58,780 nucleotides of DNA from Kiritimatiellia bacterium (GCA_007125875.1 SLCI01000094.1:1-58780); one strand, 5' to 3'. Counted from the stretch's first letter, positions 1 to 10,327 are shown. A program made the numbers and translations. The notes: a model not told the origin generated them from the sequence alone.

Positions 1-239
1 ACACCTCACTGGCTGAAGCCCGTGACACAGGGCTGCTGGTTCATGATCGCTCGATCATCATCGCTACCTACGCACTTTGCGGATTCGCCAACTTTTCCTC
101 AATCGGGATCCAGATTGGCGGTATCAGCGTGCTTGCGCCCGAGAAGCGTGCCCTGCTTTGTACGCTCGGCGTACGCGCTATGATCGGCGGTACCGTCGCG
201 ACCTTGCTGACCGCGACCATCGCCGGCGTCCTGGTATGA
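1..239 (+). CDS. CNT-family nucleoside transporter, C-terminal fragment
   Basis: Only the last 78 codons are in the window; the reading frame is open at base 3 and stops with TGA at 237-239. The translation contains the concentrative nucleoside transporter signature CGFANFSSIGIQIGG, followed by a core ending in a hydrophobic helix rich in Gly, Thr and Ala. In this family these segments form part of the nucleoside and sodium/proton binding site in the inner membrane. The protein would import nucleosides by cation symport, which fits the purine and pyrimidine genes downstream, although those lie on the other strand. Substrate choice cannot be told from this fragment. Confidence 0.85.
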   Translation, partial: TSLAEARDTGLLVHDRSIIIATYALCGFANFSSIGIQIGGISVLAPEKRALLCTLGVRAMIGGTVATLLTATIAGVLV

Positions 240-258
240 GGGAATAGGTAGGGGCTTC

Positions 259-460
259 GGTCTCTCCTTTTCCTCTCTCGTAATCTTGATCCTAATCATA
301 ATCATAATCAGTCACGGTTGGTCACGGGCATGTCGTGAAGGGACGAGGCTGTTGGTAGGGATTGAGATGTCTCGACAAGCTCGACATGACATCGCGTTTA
401 CATAGGTTGTAGGATGAGCCTCTGTGTCCGGCGCAACCCTGTTCACGTTCCCGCCACCCG
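259..460 (+). repeat. Long intergenic direct repeat, copy 1
   Basis: This 202-bp unit starts with GGTCTCTCC, runs through a TAATC/TAATCA-rich tract, and ends with a highly conserved 116-bp core (345-460). The core matches 700-815 at all but two positions by eye (T/C at 415, C/T at 438). The first 86 bases are much less conserved than the core. Nothing in it codes for a protein. Confidence 0.85.
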
Positions 461-492
461 AGTAAGGTGGCCTACAGCTCCGCGACGTGAAC
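441..492. repeat. Inverted repeat closing repeat copy 1
   Basis: Arms GTTCACGT (441-448) and ACGTGAAC (485-492) enclose a 36-base interior that includes CCGCCACCCG. The same arrangement closes the second copy. It could fold as a long-looped hairpin in RNA, but no T-run follows, so a terminator role is not shown. Confidence 0.6.
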
Positions 493-497
493 GCAGT

Positions 498-578
498 GGC
501 GACCTTTGTGTCGCCCTCGTCGGGGGATGCTAGGTGGTGCCTGTTGCGAGAACAGGACCGGACGGAGGTTGCCCCTCC
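498..578. repeat. Inverted pair of GGAGGGGCAACCTC-type elements
   Basis: GGCGACCTTTGTGTCGCC at 498-515 and, on the opposite strand, an element read as GGAGGGGCAACCTCCG at 563-578 are members of one short family. The same family occurs as an inverted pair at 47756-47779 and 47820-47843. Each element is itself partly self-complementary. Confidence 0.55.
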
Positions 579-610
579 AGTTGGTCTTTACCGTCATGTT
601 TGGCCGCGAG

Positions 611-815
611 GGTCTCTCTTTTCATAATCTTAATCTTAATCTTACGCTTAATCGTAATCGGACGCGTTGACGGTTCGTCGTGGGTTTCCGTGTGAGGCTG
701 AGGCTGTTGGTAGGGATTGAGATGTCTCGACAAGCTCGACATGACATCGCGTTTACATAGGTTGTAGGACGAGCCTCTGTGTCCGGCGCAATCCTGTTCA
801 CGTTCCCGCCACCCG
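611..815 (+). repeat. Long intergenic direct repeat, copy 2
   Basis: This is a 205-bp second copy of the unit at 259-460. Its left part has a clearer hexamer-like tract (TAATCT repeated, then TAATCG). Its 116-bp right part (700-815) is almost identical to 345-460. The contrast between a near-identical core and a diverged left part suggests that the core is the mobile or gene-converted piece. Confidence 0.85.
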
Positions 816-845
816 TGGAAGGGTGTAAAGTTCCTCAACGTGAAC
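796..845. repeat. Inverted repeat closing repeat copy 2
   Basis: Perfect 9-bp arms GTTCACGTT (796-804) and AACGTGAAC (837-845) surround a 32-base interior. The left arm belongs to the conserved 116-bp core; the right arm lies outside it, yet the symmetry is kept in both copies although the interiors differ. That points to a selected structure. Confidence 0.6.
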
Positions 846-872
846 CTTGTCGGAGGATGGCCGGGTCGGCCC

Positions 873-3800
873 TCACGCAAAATAGTCCTGCAACGCCTTA
901 ACGCCCCAACCATTATCGCGGATATGTCGAATTGCGGCTACGGATGCGCGGGCACCCGGTTCGGTCGTGATAATTGGCACTCCACGCAATACGGCTTCGG
1001 ACCGAATCCGAGTCTCGTCCACGCGTGCAGCGGTGCCGCTAACGGTGTTGACGATCATTTTGACCTCTCCTCGCAGCATTAAATCCATAATCGTCGGACT
1101 CTGCTTTTCTGCTAATTTATGAACCACTTGAGCTGTCAGTCCATGTTGTTCCAGGGCAGCCGCCGTCCCCTGAGTGGAAATGAGACCAAAACCCAGCTCC
1201 GTTAGCTCGCGCCCGATCTCCACCATCCAGTCTTTATCGGCATCACGCGCACTCAGAAAGATCAGGCCCGCGTCCGGCAGATGCTGACCCGCCGCAATCT
1301 GACTCTTCCAATACGCCGTCTCTAAACTGCTATCGATGCCCATCACCTCGCCAGTCGACTTCATTTCCGGACCGAGAATCGGATCCACGCCCGAGAAGCG
1401 ATTGAAGGGGAAAACGGCTTCCTTAACCGCATGCCATGTGACCGGCCTCGGCGGGGCTGGGTATCCGATCTCATCGAATGTCTTCCCTGTAGCCACCTGA
1501 GCAGCAATCTTTGCCATCGGGACCCCGGTGGCTTTGCTGACATACGGCACGGTGCGTGAAGCGCGGGGATTGATCTCAATTACATAAAGCTCATCGCCCG
1601 CAACCGCCCACTGCGAATTCATGAGGCCACGCACATTGAGCTCCAAGGCAATAGCCGATACAGCTTCTTTAATCCGCGCCACGATATCTTCCGATAGGCT
1701 GTGCGGTGGTATCGAACAGGCACTGTCGCCGGAGTGAATCCCGGCCGCTTCGACGTGTTGCATCACGCCACCGACATACACGCGCTCGCCATCGCTGACG
1801 CAATCCACGTCCACTTCGATCGCACCTTCCAGATAACGATCGAGCAGTACAGGGAAATCGGGACTCACCTTCAATGCCGCGCGCACAAACGGTTCAATGT
1901 CCTCATCCTTATACGCCACCATCATGGCGCGCCCGCCCAGCACGTAGGAGGGACGCACCATCACCGGATAACCGATTCGCTGCGCAATGGCTAAGGCTTC
2001 CTCAACACTGGTTGCGGTATCGCTTTCCGGCTGTTTCAGTCCCAACTTATCCAGCAGCGCGCGACACTGCTTACGGTCCTCAGCCCGATCAATGCTTTCC
2101 GGCGAGGTCCCCAAGATCGGCACGCCCGCTTTCATCAGCGGTACTGCCAAGTTCAAAGGTGTCTGGCCGCCCATCTGCACGATCACACCCATCGGCTGCT
2201 CGTTTTCGTAGATGTTCATCACATCCTCAAAGGTCAACGGCTCGAAATACAACTTGTCCGCCGTGTCATAATCGGTGCTGACCGTCTCGGGATTGCTGTT
2301 CACCATGATCGTTTCATAGCCAAGGTCGCGCAGGGCTTGCACGGTGTGTACGCAGCAGTAATCGAACTCAATTCCTTGACCAATTCGGTTCGGGCCACTC
2401 CCCAAAATCATCACCTTGGGCCTATCACTCGGGCGCGACTCATCGCGCTCCGCGTAACTGGAATAAAAGTAGGGGGTATACGCCTCAAATTCGCCCGCGC
2501 AGGTGTCGACCAATCGGTACACCGGCTTGACGCCGGCCGCGATGCGCTGCTGGCGAATGTCCAGCTCGGTTAGATTATTTCCGCGCAGCGCAGCAATTTG
2601 ACGATCCGAAAAACCGGACTCCTTTGCGAGTCGCCATAAATCAGGCGTCAGCTCCTCGGCGTCCATCAGCTCGCGTTCGATTTCGACGATCCGAGCGAAT
2701 TGATCCACGAACCAAGGATCGATATGCGTTAATTCAGCAATGCGCTCGGGCGTGAAACCATGCTTCAGGGCATACTTCACGTTGAAATGGCGATCGGTGT
2801 CGGTCCGTGCCAGTTCCTTTTCGATCTCCGGTTTATTGACGAGATCTTCGGCCCGCAAGTCCAAGCCCGCCACACCGATTTCCAAGCCACGAAAGGCTTT
2901 CTGCACCGCTTCGCGGAAGTTGCGACCAATCGCCATCGTCTCACCGACCGACTTCATGCTCACACCCAATTTGGGGTCGGCACCGGGAAACTTCTCAAAA
3001 GCGAAGCGCGGCACTTTCACGACGCAATAATCAATCGTCGGCTCGAAGCTCGCCGGGGTATCGCGCGTAATATCGTTGGGCAGCTCGTCCAGTGTGTAAC
3101 CGACCGCCAACTTGGCCGCAATCTTGGCAATCGGGTAACCGGTTGCCTTACTGGCCAAGGCTGAACTACGCGAGACGCGTGGGTTCATTTCAATCACGAC
3201 CATACGGCCCGTTTCAGGATGAATCGCAAATTGCACGTTGGATCCGCCGGTATCGACGCCAATCACGCGCAGCACCGCGATGCTCCAGTCACGCATCTTC
3301 TGGTACTCCGCATCCGTCAGCGTTTGCGTTGGGGCCACGGTGATGCTGTCGCCCGTATGCACGCCCATCGGGTCCAGGTTCTCGATTGAGCAGATGATCA
3401 CGCAATTGTCTTTGCGATCCCGTACGACCTCCATCTCGAACTCTTTCCAGCCCAGCGCCGATTCCTCCAGTAGCACTTCTCCGACACGACTGGCTTTAAT
3501 CCCGCCCGTAACAATGCGGTCAAGCTCTTCCATATCATAGGCTGTGCCGCCGCCCGTTCCGCCCAAGGTGTAGCTGGACCGCACAATGATCGGAAATCCG
3601 ATTTCTTCTGCGACCTCGCGGGCCCGTGCCAAACTATTGACGCGTTCACTCTTCAAACATTCCAAGCCCGCCGCGGTCATGGCCTCTTTGAATAGTTCGC
3701 GATCTTCGGCCCGCTTGATCACATCCACTTTCGCGCCGATCAGTTCCACGCCGAGCTCATCCAGCGTGCCGTTTTCGGCCACTTCCAGGGCAGTGTTCAG

Positions 3801-4085
3801 GCCCGTCTGACCGCCCAAGGTCGGCAGTAGGGCATCTGGCCGCTCAATTTCGATAATCTTGCGCACTGCCTCGGCCGTAATGGGCTCGACATAGGTTCGG
3901 TCTGCCACGTTCGGATCGGTCATGATCGTGGCTGGGTTACTATTGATCAGCACCACTTCGTAGCCTTCCTCGCGCAACGCCTTACAGGCTTGCGTGCCGG
4001 AATAGTCGAACTCGCAGGCTTGTCCGATCACAATCGGACCGGACCCGATTAACATGATTTTCTTGATATCAGTACGTTTCGGCAT
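873..4085 (-). CDS. carB: Carbamoyl-phosphate synthase large subunit
   Basis: At 1070 aa this is the full length of the family. The protein makes carbamoyl phosphate from bicarbonate, ATP and ammonia delivered by CarA, feeding pyrimidine and arginine synthesis in the cytoplasm. The N-terminus has the typical KIMLIGSGPIVIGQACEFDY opening. The duplicated second half opens with KVMILGSGPNRIGQGIEFDY near residue 555. Two ATP-grasp domains flank an oligomerisation region at about 400-550, and the last ~130 residues form the MGS-like allosteric domain. The gene lies downstream of carA and guaA on the same strand, separated from guaA by 169 bases holding a palindrome array. It may therefore have its own control. 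Confidence 0.97.
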   Translation of the reverse strand: MPKRTDIKKIMLIGSGPIVIGQACEFDYSGTQACKALREEGYEVVLINSNPATIMTDPNVADRTYVEPITAEAVRKIIEIERPDALLPTLGGQTGLNTALEVAENGTLDELGVELIGAKVDVIKRAEDRELFKEAMTAAGLECLKSERVNSLARAREVAEEIGFPIIVRSSYTLGGTGGGTAYDMEELDRIVTGGIKASRVGEVLLEESALGWKEFEMEVVRDRKDNCVIICSIENLDPMGVHTGDSITVAPTQTLTDAEYQKMRDWSIAVLRVIGVDTGGSNVQFAIHPETGRMVVIEMNPRVSRSSALASKATGYPIAKIAAKLAVGYTLDELPNDITRDTPASFEPTIDYCVVKVPRFAFEKFPGADPKLGVSMKSVGETMAIGRNFREAVQKAFRGLEIGVAGLDLRAEDLVNKPEIEKELARTDTDRHFNVKYALKHGFTPERIAELTHIDPWFVDQFARIVEIERELMDAEELTPDLWRLAKESGFSDRQIAALRGNNLTELDIRQQRIAAGVKPVYRLVDTCAGEFEAYTPYFYSSYAERDESRPSDRPKVMILGSGPNRIGQGIEFDYCCVHTVQALRDLGYETIMVNSNPETVSTDYDTADKLYFEPLTFEDVMNIYENEQPMGVIVQMGGQTPLNLAVPLMKAGVPILGTSPESIDRAEDRKQCRALLDKLGLKQPESDTATSVEEALAIAQRIGYPVMVRPSYVLGGRAMMVAYKDEDIEPFVRAALKVSPDFPVLLDRYLEGAIEVDVDCVSDGERVYVGGVMQHVEAAGIHSGDSACSIPPHSLSEDIVARIKEAVSAIALELNVRGLMNSQWAVAGDELYVIEINPRASRTVPYVSKATGVPMAKIAAQVATGKTFDEIGYPAPPRPVTWHAVKEAVFPFNRFSGVDPILGPEMKSTGEVMGIDSSLETAYWKSQIAAGQHLPDAGLIFLSARDADKDWMVEIGRELTELGFGLISTQGTAAALEQHGLTAQVVHKLAEKQSPTIMDLMLRGEVKMIVNTVSGTAARVDETRIRSEAVLRGVPIITTEPGARASVAAIRHIRDNGWGVKALQDYFA

Positions 4086-4117
4086 AGGAATTCAATCTCA
4101 ATGTGCGGTGGATGATT

Positions 4118-4226
4118 TTCCAATCGTTGGAAGATTTTTTCGTGAGTTTTCCAATCGTTGGAAGAATTCGGGCGCTATTTTCCAATCATTGGAAGAAAAA
4201 TGAGGGGTGTTTTCCAATCGTTGGAA
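4118..4226. repeat. Array of four TTCCAATCGTTGGAA palindromes
   Basis: Four copies of the 15-bp palindrome TTCCAAT(C)(G/A)TTGGAA lie at 4118-4132, 4149-4163, 4180-4194 (one C-to-A-type variant, TTCCAATCATTGGAA) and 4212-4226. Starts are 31, 31 and 32 bp apart, close to three helical turns. Most are preceded by extra T residues. The intervening bases do not match each other. The array fills the gap between guaA and carB. It could be a set of same-face operator sites or serial RNA hairpins (6-bp arms, 3-nt loop) in the transcript leading into carB. Similar palindromes are remembered from Kiritimatiellota/Verrucomicrobiota genomes, where their role is unclear to me. Confidence 0.9.
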
Positions 4227-4254
4227 AACATCAAAAAGAAGGGTGCTCATGATA

Positions 4255-5795
<1,541 letters not shown>

Positions 5796-5799
<4 letters not shown>

Positions 5800-6890
5800 G
5801 CGCCTTGTGCTCCCATCATACGAATGAAATCATCAAATAAGTACGCGGCGTCATGCGGCCCGGGCGCGGCTTCAGGATGATACTGCACCGAGAACATAGG
5901 CCGCTTTTTATGACGCAAGCCCTCCGATGTACCATCATTCAAATTGACGTGCGTGGTTTCCAAAGCATCGGGATCGAGCGAATCTTTATCGACGCAAAAG
6001 CCATGATTTTGAGAAGTGATCTCGATTAGTCCGGTACGCAGATTTTTGACCGGCTGATTTGCGCCGCGATGACCAAACTTTAGTTTATAGGTCTTGCCTC
6101 CGTGAGCGAGGGCCAGCAATTGATGCCCGAAACATATCCCAAAGGTTGGTACGCCGTGATCAACTAACTCACGGATCGTCGCAATCACTTGGGGCACCGT
6201 ATCCGGATCGCCTGGGCCGTTGGAAATGAAGAACCCGTCCGGTTTAGTCGCCAAAATATCGCCAGCCGATTGCTTGTTGGAGAAGACCGTCGCACCGATG
6301 CCGCGTTCTGCCATCATACGCAACTGATTCCGTTTAACTCCGCAATCCAGCACAGCAATACGATAGGCAGGATTCTCATTTGGCCAATCATAAGCTTCTG
6401 GCGTACTCACTTCGCTGGTTAAGTCGCGACCGATCAGGCTGGGGGATTGGCGGGCTTTCTCGACCAGACTGTCGGGATCGGTATCGGTGGTGGACATCAC
6501 GCATTTCATGGCACCCTTGGACCGGATGTGTAGCGTCACTGCGCGCGTGTCGACCTCATGCACGCCAAGGATCTTGTTCTCGACCAGATACTCCTCCAGC
6601 GACTTTGTGCTACGCCAGTTACTGCGGATGCGACTGGCTTCCGTGATGATTAACCCCGCTGCGTGCGGCTTCCACGATTCGATATCCTCATCGTTGATGC
6701 CGTAATTACCGATCAGCGGGTAGGTTAAGGTGACGATTTGACCGTGATAGGAAGGATCCGTGAGGATTTCCTGATAGCCCGTCATGGAGGTGTTGAAGAC
6801 GAGTTCACCGTAGGCTTCGCCATCGCCGGCAAAGGCGCGTCCACGAAAAGTTGTGCCGTCTTCGAGTGCGATAATAGCGTTTTTTGTCAT
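5796..6890 (-). CDS. carA: Carbamoyl-phosphate synthase small subunit
   Basis: This 364-aa glutaminase subunit hydrolyses glutamine and channels ammonia to CarB. The N-terminal CarA domain is followed by a class I amidotransferase domain with FGICFGHQLLALAHG (catalytic Cys) and a YHPEAAPGPHD segment (His, Glu). I place the start at 6890, giving MTKNAIIALEDGTTFRG, which is where the family alignment begins. A longer frame to 6977 adds 29 residues that look unlike the family and has no better ribosome site. It is first in a carA-guaA pair, an unusual pairing because carA normally precedes carB directly. Confidence 0.95.
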
Positions 6891-7022
6891 ACGAAATCCG
6901 ATTTTTGACCGCCTTCTTTGCCCAGTTGCCTCGGCATTGTGGGAATTTGCTTCGCCGAGTCGAGGATAATCAGACAACTCATCACATTTTTGTAAAAACA
7001 GGCGAAAATATTGGTGAATTTA

Positions 7023-7041
7023 GGACGCCTCCGGAGTCCTG
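7023..7041 (-). terminator. Possible hairpin after the glycosylase gene
   Basis: The minus-strand sequence directly after the stop of the 7042-7797 gene has dyad symmetry (AGGAC ... GTCCT around a TCCGGA core), with a 5-bp stem plus an interrupted inner stem. No U-run follows, so intrinsic termination is doubtful. Confidence 0.3.
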
Positions 7042-7797
7042 TTAGTGTTTACGTTGGCACTTCGGACAGAAATAGGTGCTGCGCTTGGAGGGTGGCATGC
7101 GGATCACAGCAATTCGAGTGCTGCATGTATGGCATGGTTCGCGATGACGCTGATACACACGATGAATCCAACGTCCGCCTTGTTCGAGGCTCTCTTGCAT
7201 GACTTGCCGCATGGCGTCTGAGAGGCGGACAAGCGCGTCATTCGTCACAGTGTTAGCGGGTACACGGGGATCGATTTCGGCCAGAAAGAGAGCCTCGGAC
7301 TTGGCCACATTCCCGATCCCTGCGATAACCGCCTGATCCAATATGGCCTCTGAGATCGGTTTTCGCTGCACCTTGAGCTTGGCGATCACTTCCTCGCGGG
7401 GATAAGGATCAGCTAGAATATCGGGTCCGAGTCGTTTTGTTATATCCTCTGCCTGTTGGTGGGTAATGAACTCAAGTACTTGTCCGTTGATGTTACATAT
7501 TGCAGATGAACCTGATTCAATCACGAGCCAATATTGGGTTGGGATAAACAGAAACGGACCTTTCGCCATCCGCCATTTACCACGCATCAGCAGATGGTTA
7601 TGCAGAACCCAATCGGGCCCAATCTCAATGAATATGTGTTTGCCTTTACAGTAACAGCGCGCAACCGTTTGGCCTGCCAATTGTTCAGCCGTTGCGCTGA
7701 GATCTTGACGCTCGGTTAGTATCCGATCTGCGCGCCGTCCTTGCAGGTGACGGGCGAGCCATTGCGTGCGTAATTTCACCTGTGGACCTTCTGACAT
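7042..7797 (-). CDS. Fpg/Nei-family DNA glycosylase-like protein with Ser2
   Basis: This 251-aa protein is of Nei (endonuclease VIII) type, which excises oxidised bases and cuts the abasic site. It has the MxEGPQ N-terminus with Glu3 kept and the family Lys in the YCKGKHIF segment. It also has a helix-two-turn-helix at about 161-180 (IAGIGNVAKSEALFLAEIDP) and a C-terminal zinc finger with Cys222, Cys225, Cys244 and Cys247. The expected catalytic Pro2 is Ser2. The upstream codons in frame (CTC AGG TAC ATT GCG CCG) give no alternative start that restores proline. NEIL3-type enzymes use a non-proline N-terminal residue (Val), so the protein may still form a Schiff base through its free amine. 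It could also have altered chemistry. Confidence 0.85.
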   Translation of the reverse strand: MSEGPQVKLRTQWLARHLQGRRADRILTERQDLSATAEQLAGQTVARCYCKGKHIFIEIGPDWVLHNHLLMRGKWRMAKGPFLFIPTQYWLVIESGSSAICNINGQVLEFITHQQAEDITKRLGPDILADPYPREEVIAKLKVQRKPISEAILDQAVIAGIGNVAKSEALFLAEIDPRVPANTVTNDALVRLSDAMRQVMQESLEQGGRWIHRVYQRHREPCHTCSTRIAVIRMPPSKRSTYFCPKCQRKH

Positions 7798-7885
7798 CGG
7801 CGCAATGTACCTGAGATTCTGTTCGGGTTGAATATTTACAGGAAATTATTCGTTACGACTGATTTGGAGTGCTAGGGTTCGCGGC

Positions 7886-8470
7886 GTGAATGAAGAAATA
7901 GATAATCTCGATCATGCCAGAGCAGAGAAAAAGAGCTCTTGGTTCGAGCGGCTGCTGGATTGGACGCCTCGTTGGCTAATCGTGGTGGCTGGACTCGCTG
8001 CCGGGATATCCATTTTGTCCTATGGTCTGCGGCAAATGTTGATTGCAGGTGATGAAACGACAATCTGGATGTTCGGGCTTTTTCATTTTGCTGGTTATCT
8101 ATTTTTTATCGTCTCTCCGGTCGAAATCCTATACGCGCGGATGGTGGAATTTAACCATGGCCTGGTGCTCTTATGGACGGTTGCTGTCGGCACAGCCCTG
8201 CTAGGGCAAGCAATTGATTATATGATTGGCTATGCGTTCAGTGACGCGGTGATCAAGAATTTGATTGGTGAGAAGAAGTATAAGCGCTACTACAACCGGA
8301 TCGATCGATATGGCGGGATGACCATCTTCTTCTTTTGCCTTTTCCCGTTATCATCGCCCATCGTGCTTTTGGTTGCAGGTATGATTCGTTATCCGGCCGG
8401 CTGGGCTGCATTGTTTAGCGCAGTTGGGTTATCCATCAAATATGCCGTGATTGCCTTCATGATCCTCTAA
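7886..8470 (+). CDS. DedA/VTT-like integral membrane protein
   Basis: This 194-aa protein has several hydrophobic spans (about 29-50, 60-82, 91-114, 143-167 and 173-194). It carries the pattern FFFCLFPLSSPIVLLVAGMI, where an aromatic-rich span leads to a proline and a later glycine, typical of the SNARE-associated/VTT (DedA) family. Family members act in lipid scrambling or flipping and envelope stability. The start is GTG at 7886 with an AGGG eight bases upstream; no in-frame ATG fits. It is followed after 16 bases by an ABC exporter and may be co-transcribed with it. The family call is moderately sure, the function not. Confidence 0.6.
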   Translation: MNEEIDNLDHARAEKKSSWFERLLDWTPRWLIVVAGLAAGISILSYGLRQMLIAGDETTIWMFGLFHFAGYLFFIVSPVEILYARMVEFNHGLVLLWTVAVGTALLGQAIDYMIGYAFSDAVIKNLIGEKKYKRYYNRIDRYGGMTIFFFCLFPLSSPIVLLVAGMIRYPAGWAALFSAVGLSIKYAVIAFMIL

Positions 8471-8486
8471 TCCAATAGATTCCGCG

Positions 8487-10262
8487 ATGATCCAACCCAA
8501 GTTTAGACCGTTAGAATATGCCTATCACAGTCACCGTCCAATTCGGACGCTGTTCAAGCTGGTGGCGCGTCCCACTTGGTTCTATGTGGCGGTTTTGCTG
8601 GTCCTTGTCATCAAGCACTCTCCTGTGTGGGTTGTCCCATTTCTGACCGCGCAAGTGATTGATAGCCTGACTGAGCCCGGAGCCTTTTCAGTTCGCGATA
8701 TGTCGATCTATTTCGGCACGGTCTTTTTTCTCGTAATCCAGAATGTGCCCATGCAAACCCTGTTTGTTTCCATGCTCAGCGGTGCAACACGTGACTTGGA
8801 GCATACCCTTCGTACGGCCCTGGTGACGCGTCTGCAGCAGTTATCGATTGCGTTTCATGACCGCACCGAAACGGGACGTTTGCAGGCGAAAGTCTTACGG
8901 GATGTGGAACAAGTACAGCATTTCTGTATGCAGGTGTTTGAGGGCGGGGCCTTGGCCATTCTTTCGGTCTTATTCGCAGCGACCGTAACCGCCATTCGAG
9001 AACCGCGCCTTTTGCTTTTCTTCATTGTGATGGTGCCGGTCGTTGTAACCTTGCGGACTATCTTCCGGCGTCGTATTCGTGAACGAAATCGCGACTTTCG
9101 CTCGGAAGTGGAACGCATGTCAGCGGATGTGTCCGAAATGATCAATATGATCCCGGTCGTACGCGCGCACGGCTTGGAAGATAAGGAAACACAGCGGATA
9201 GAGTCTCAACTTGGGGTGGTGAATCAACGCGGTCGCCGCTTGGACATGATTAATGCCGTATTCGGTGCCTCAGCCTTTGCGACGTTTCAGATGGCCATGA
9301 TCATCGGCTTGCTAGTGCTGACTATCTTTTGTCTGCGCGGCATGATCACTGTTGGCGACATTGTGCTCTACCAAAGCTTGTTTGCAATGATCGTGATGAG
9401 CGTCTCGCATGTATTAAACTTTTATCCGCAATTCGCGCGCGGATTGGAATCGATTCGATCGATTGGCGAAGTCTTGGAGTGTCCTGACATTGAAGAAAAC
9501 CAGGGACGCAAGGTAGTCGAGCAGTTGCATGGGCAAGTCAGTTTTGATCACGTCACATTCGGCTATGGTGATGATAAGGCCCCGGCGGTAGCCGATTTCT
9601 CTTTGCATGTCACTCCGGGTGAATGCATAGCGCTGGTTGGCCCCAGTGGCGCGGGCAAGTCTACGTTGATGCAATTGTTGATTGGGTTCCGACGGCCTCA
9701 GGCGGGTACGATTACATTTGACGGACAGAACATGGAAGACATCGATATGCGCACTGCGCGACGATTTATCTCGGTTGTTCCGCAAGAGACCTTTCTTTTT
9801 TCAGGTTCGATCCGCGACAACATCATTTATGGCCTAGGCGACGTGAGTGAAGAGAAAGTGCGCAAAATTCTCGAGGCAGCCAATCTAGTAGAGATGATTG
9901 ATAGCCTGCCGCAAGGGTTGGATACGCGTATAGGTGAAGATGGCGCGATGCTGTCCGGAGGCCAACGCCAGCGCGTGGCGATTGCGCGGGCACTTATTCG
10001 TGATCCGCGCATTCTGGTGTTGGATGAGGCGACCTCGGCATTGGACGTGGTTTCGGAACGCAAGGTGCAGGACGCGATTGATCATGCCGTACGCGATCGG
10101 ACGACGTTTATCGTCGCGCATCGCTTGTCAACCATTCGGAAAGCGGACCGGATTGTCGTGATGCGAGATGGGCACGTGGCGGCTATCGGTTCGTATGACG
10201 AACTGATGGCTCAACCCGGCCTATTTCGCGACATGCAACAGTTGCAAGATTTGAGCAGGTAA
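8487..10262 (+). CDS. ABC transporter, fused transmembrane and ATPase domains (exporter type)
   Basis: This 591-aa half-transporter of the MsbA/ABCB type probably works as a homodimer. Residues ~30-320 hold six predicted membrane spans, including the coupling region EVERMSADVSEMINMIPVVR. The nucleotide-binding domain has Walker A LVGPSGAGKST (about 382-392), a Q-loop region VPQETFLFSG, signature LSGGQRQR, Walker B ILVLDEATSALD and switch His in VAHRLST. Type I exporters move lipids, peptides or drugs outward; the substrate cannot be inferred. No Shine-Dalgarno motif is obvious before the ATG. A repeat-rich gap follows the stop. Confidence 0.9.
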   Translation: MIQPKFRPLEYAYHSHRPIRTLFKLVARPTWFYVAVLLVLVIKHSPVWVVPFLTAQVIDSLTEPGAFSVRDMSIYFGTVFFLVIQNVPMQTLFVSMLSGATRDLEHTLRTALVTRLQQLSIAFHDRTETGRLQAKVLRDVEQVQHFCMQVFEGGALAILSVLFAATVTAIREPRLLLFFIVMVPVVVTLRTIFRRRIRERNRDFRSEVERMSADVSEMINMIPVVRAHGLEDKETQRIESQLGVVNQRGRRLDMINAVFGASAFATFQMAMIIGLLVLTIFCLRGMITVGDIVLYQSLFAMIVMSVSHVLNFYPQFARGLESIRSIGEVLECPDIEENQGRKVVEQLHGQVSFDHVTFGYGDDKAPAVADFSLHVTPGECIALVGPSGAGKSTLMQLLIGFRRPQAGTITFDGQNMEDIDMRTARRFISVVPQETFLFSGSIRDNIIYGLGDVSEEKVRKILEAANLVEMIDSLPQGLDTRIGEDGAMLSGGQRQRVAIARALIRDPRILVLDEATSALDVVSERKVQDAIDHAVRDRTTFIVAHRLSTIRKADRIVVMRDGHVAAIGSYDELMAQPGLFRDMQQLQDLSR

Positions 10263-10300
10263 AGGCTGCGACGGATGACAGGATACTGTTGGTGAGGAAT

Positions 10301-10327
10301 GAGATGTCTCGGCAAGCTCGACATGAC
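10301..10327 (+). repeat. 27-bp dispersed repeat (GAGATGTCTCG-type)
   Basis: This starts GAGATGTCTCGGCAAGCTCG and ends ACATGAC. Copies with one or two changes lie at 364-390, 719-745 and 10510-10536, all in gene-free DNA. The core TCG(A/G)CAAGCTCGA is partly self-complementary. Confidence 0.75.

Larger units (their letters stand above)
240..872. other. Gene-free repeat-rich intergenic region
   Basis: No convincing gene is seen in these 633 bases. They separate the converging transporter and carB genes and hold two diverged copies of a unit of about 200 bp, each followed by an inverted repeat, with elements of a short dispersed family between them. No T-tract terminator is obvious for either converging gene; GGCC-GGGTC-GGCC-type symmetry lies just after the carB stop near 859-871 but is short. 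Confidence 0.7.

Noticed and set aside
840..1082. Small plus-strand protein over the carB 3' end
   Set aside because: It lies opposite the carB coding end, has no ribosome site and no recognisable domain.
4118..4226. CRISPR array in the guaA-carB gap
   Set aside because: The repeats are 15-bp palindromes with only 16-17-bp intervals and four copies. CRISPR repeats are usually over 20 bp, and no cas gene is present.
6891..6977. Longer N-terminus for CarA
   Set aside because: The extra 29 residues do not resemble CarA and no ribosome site precedes 6977.
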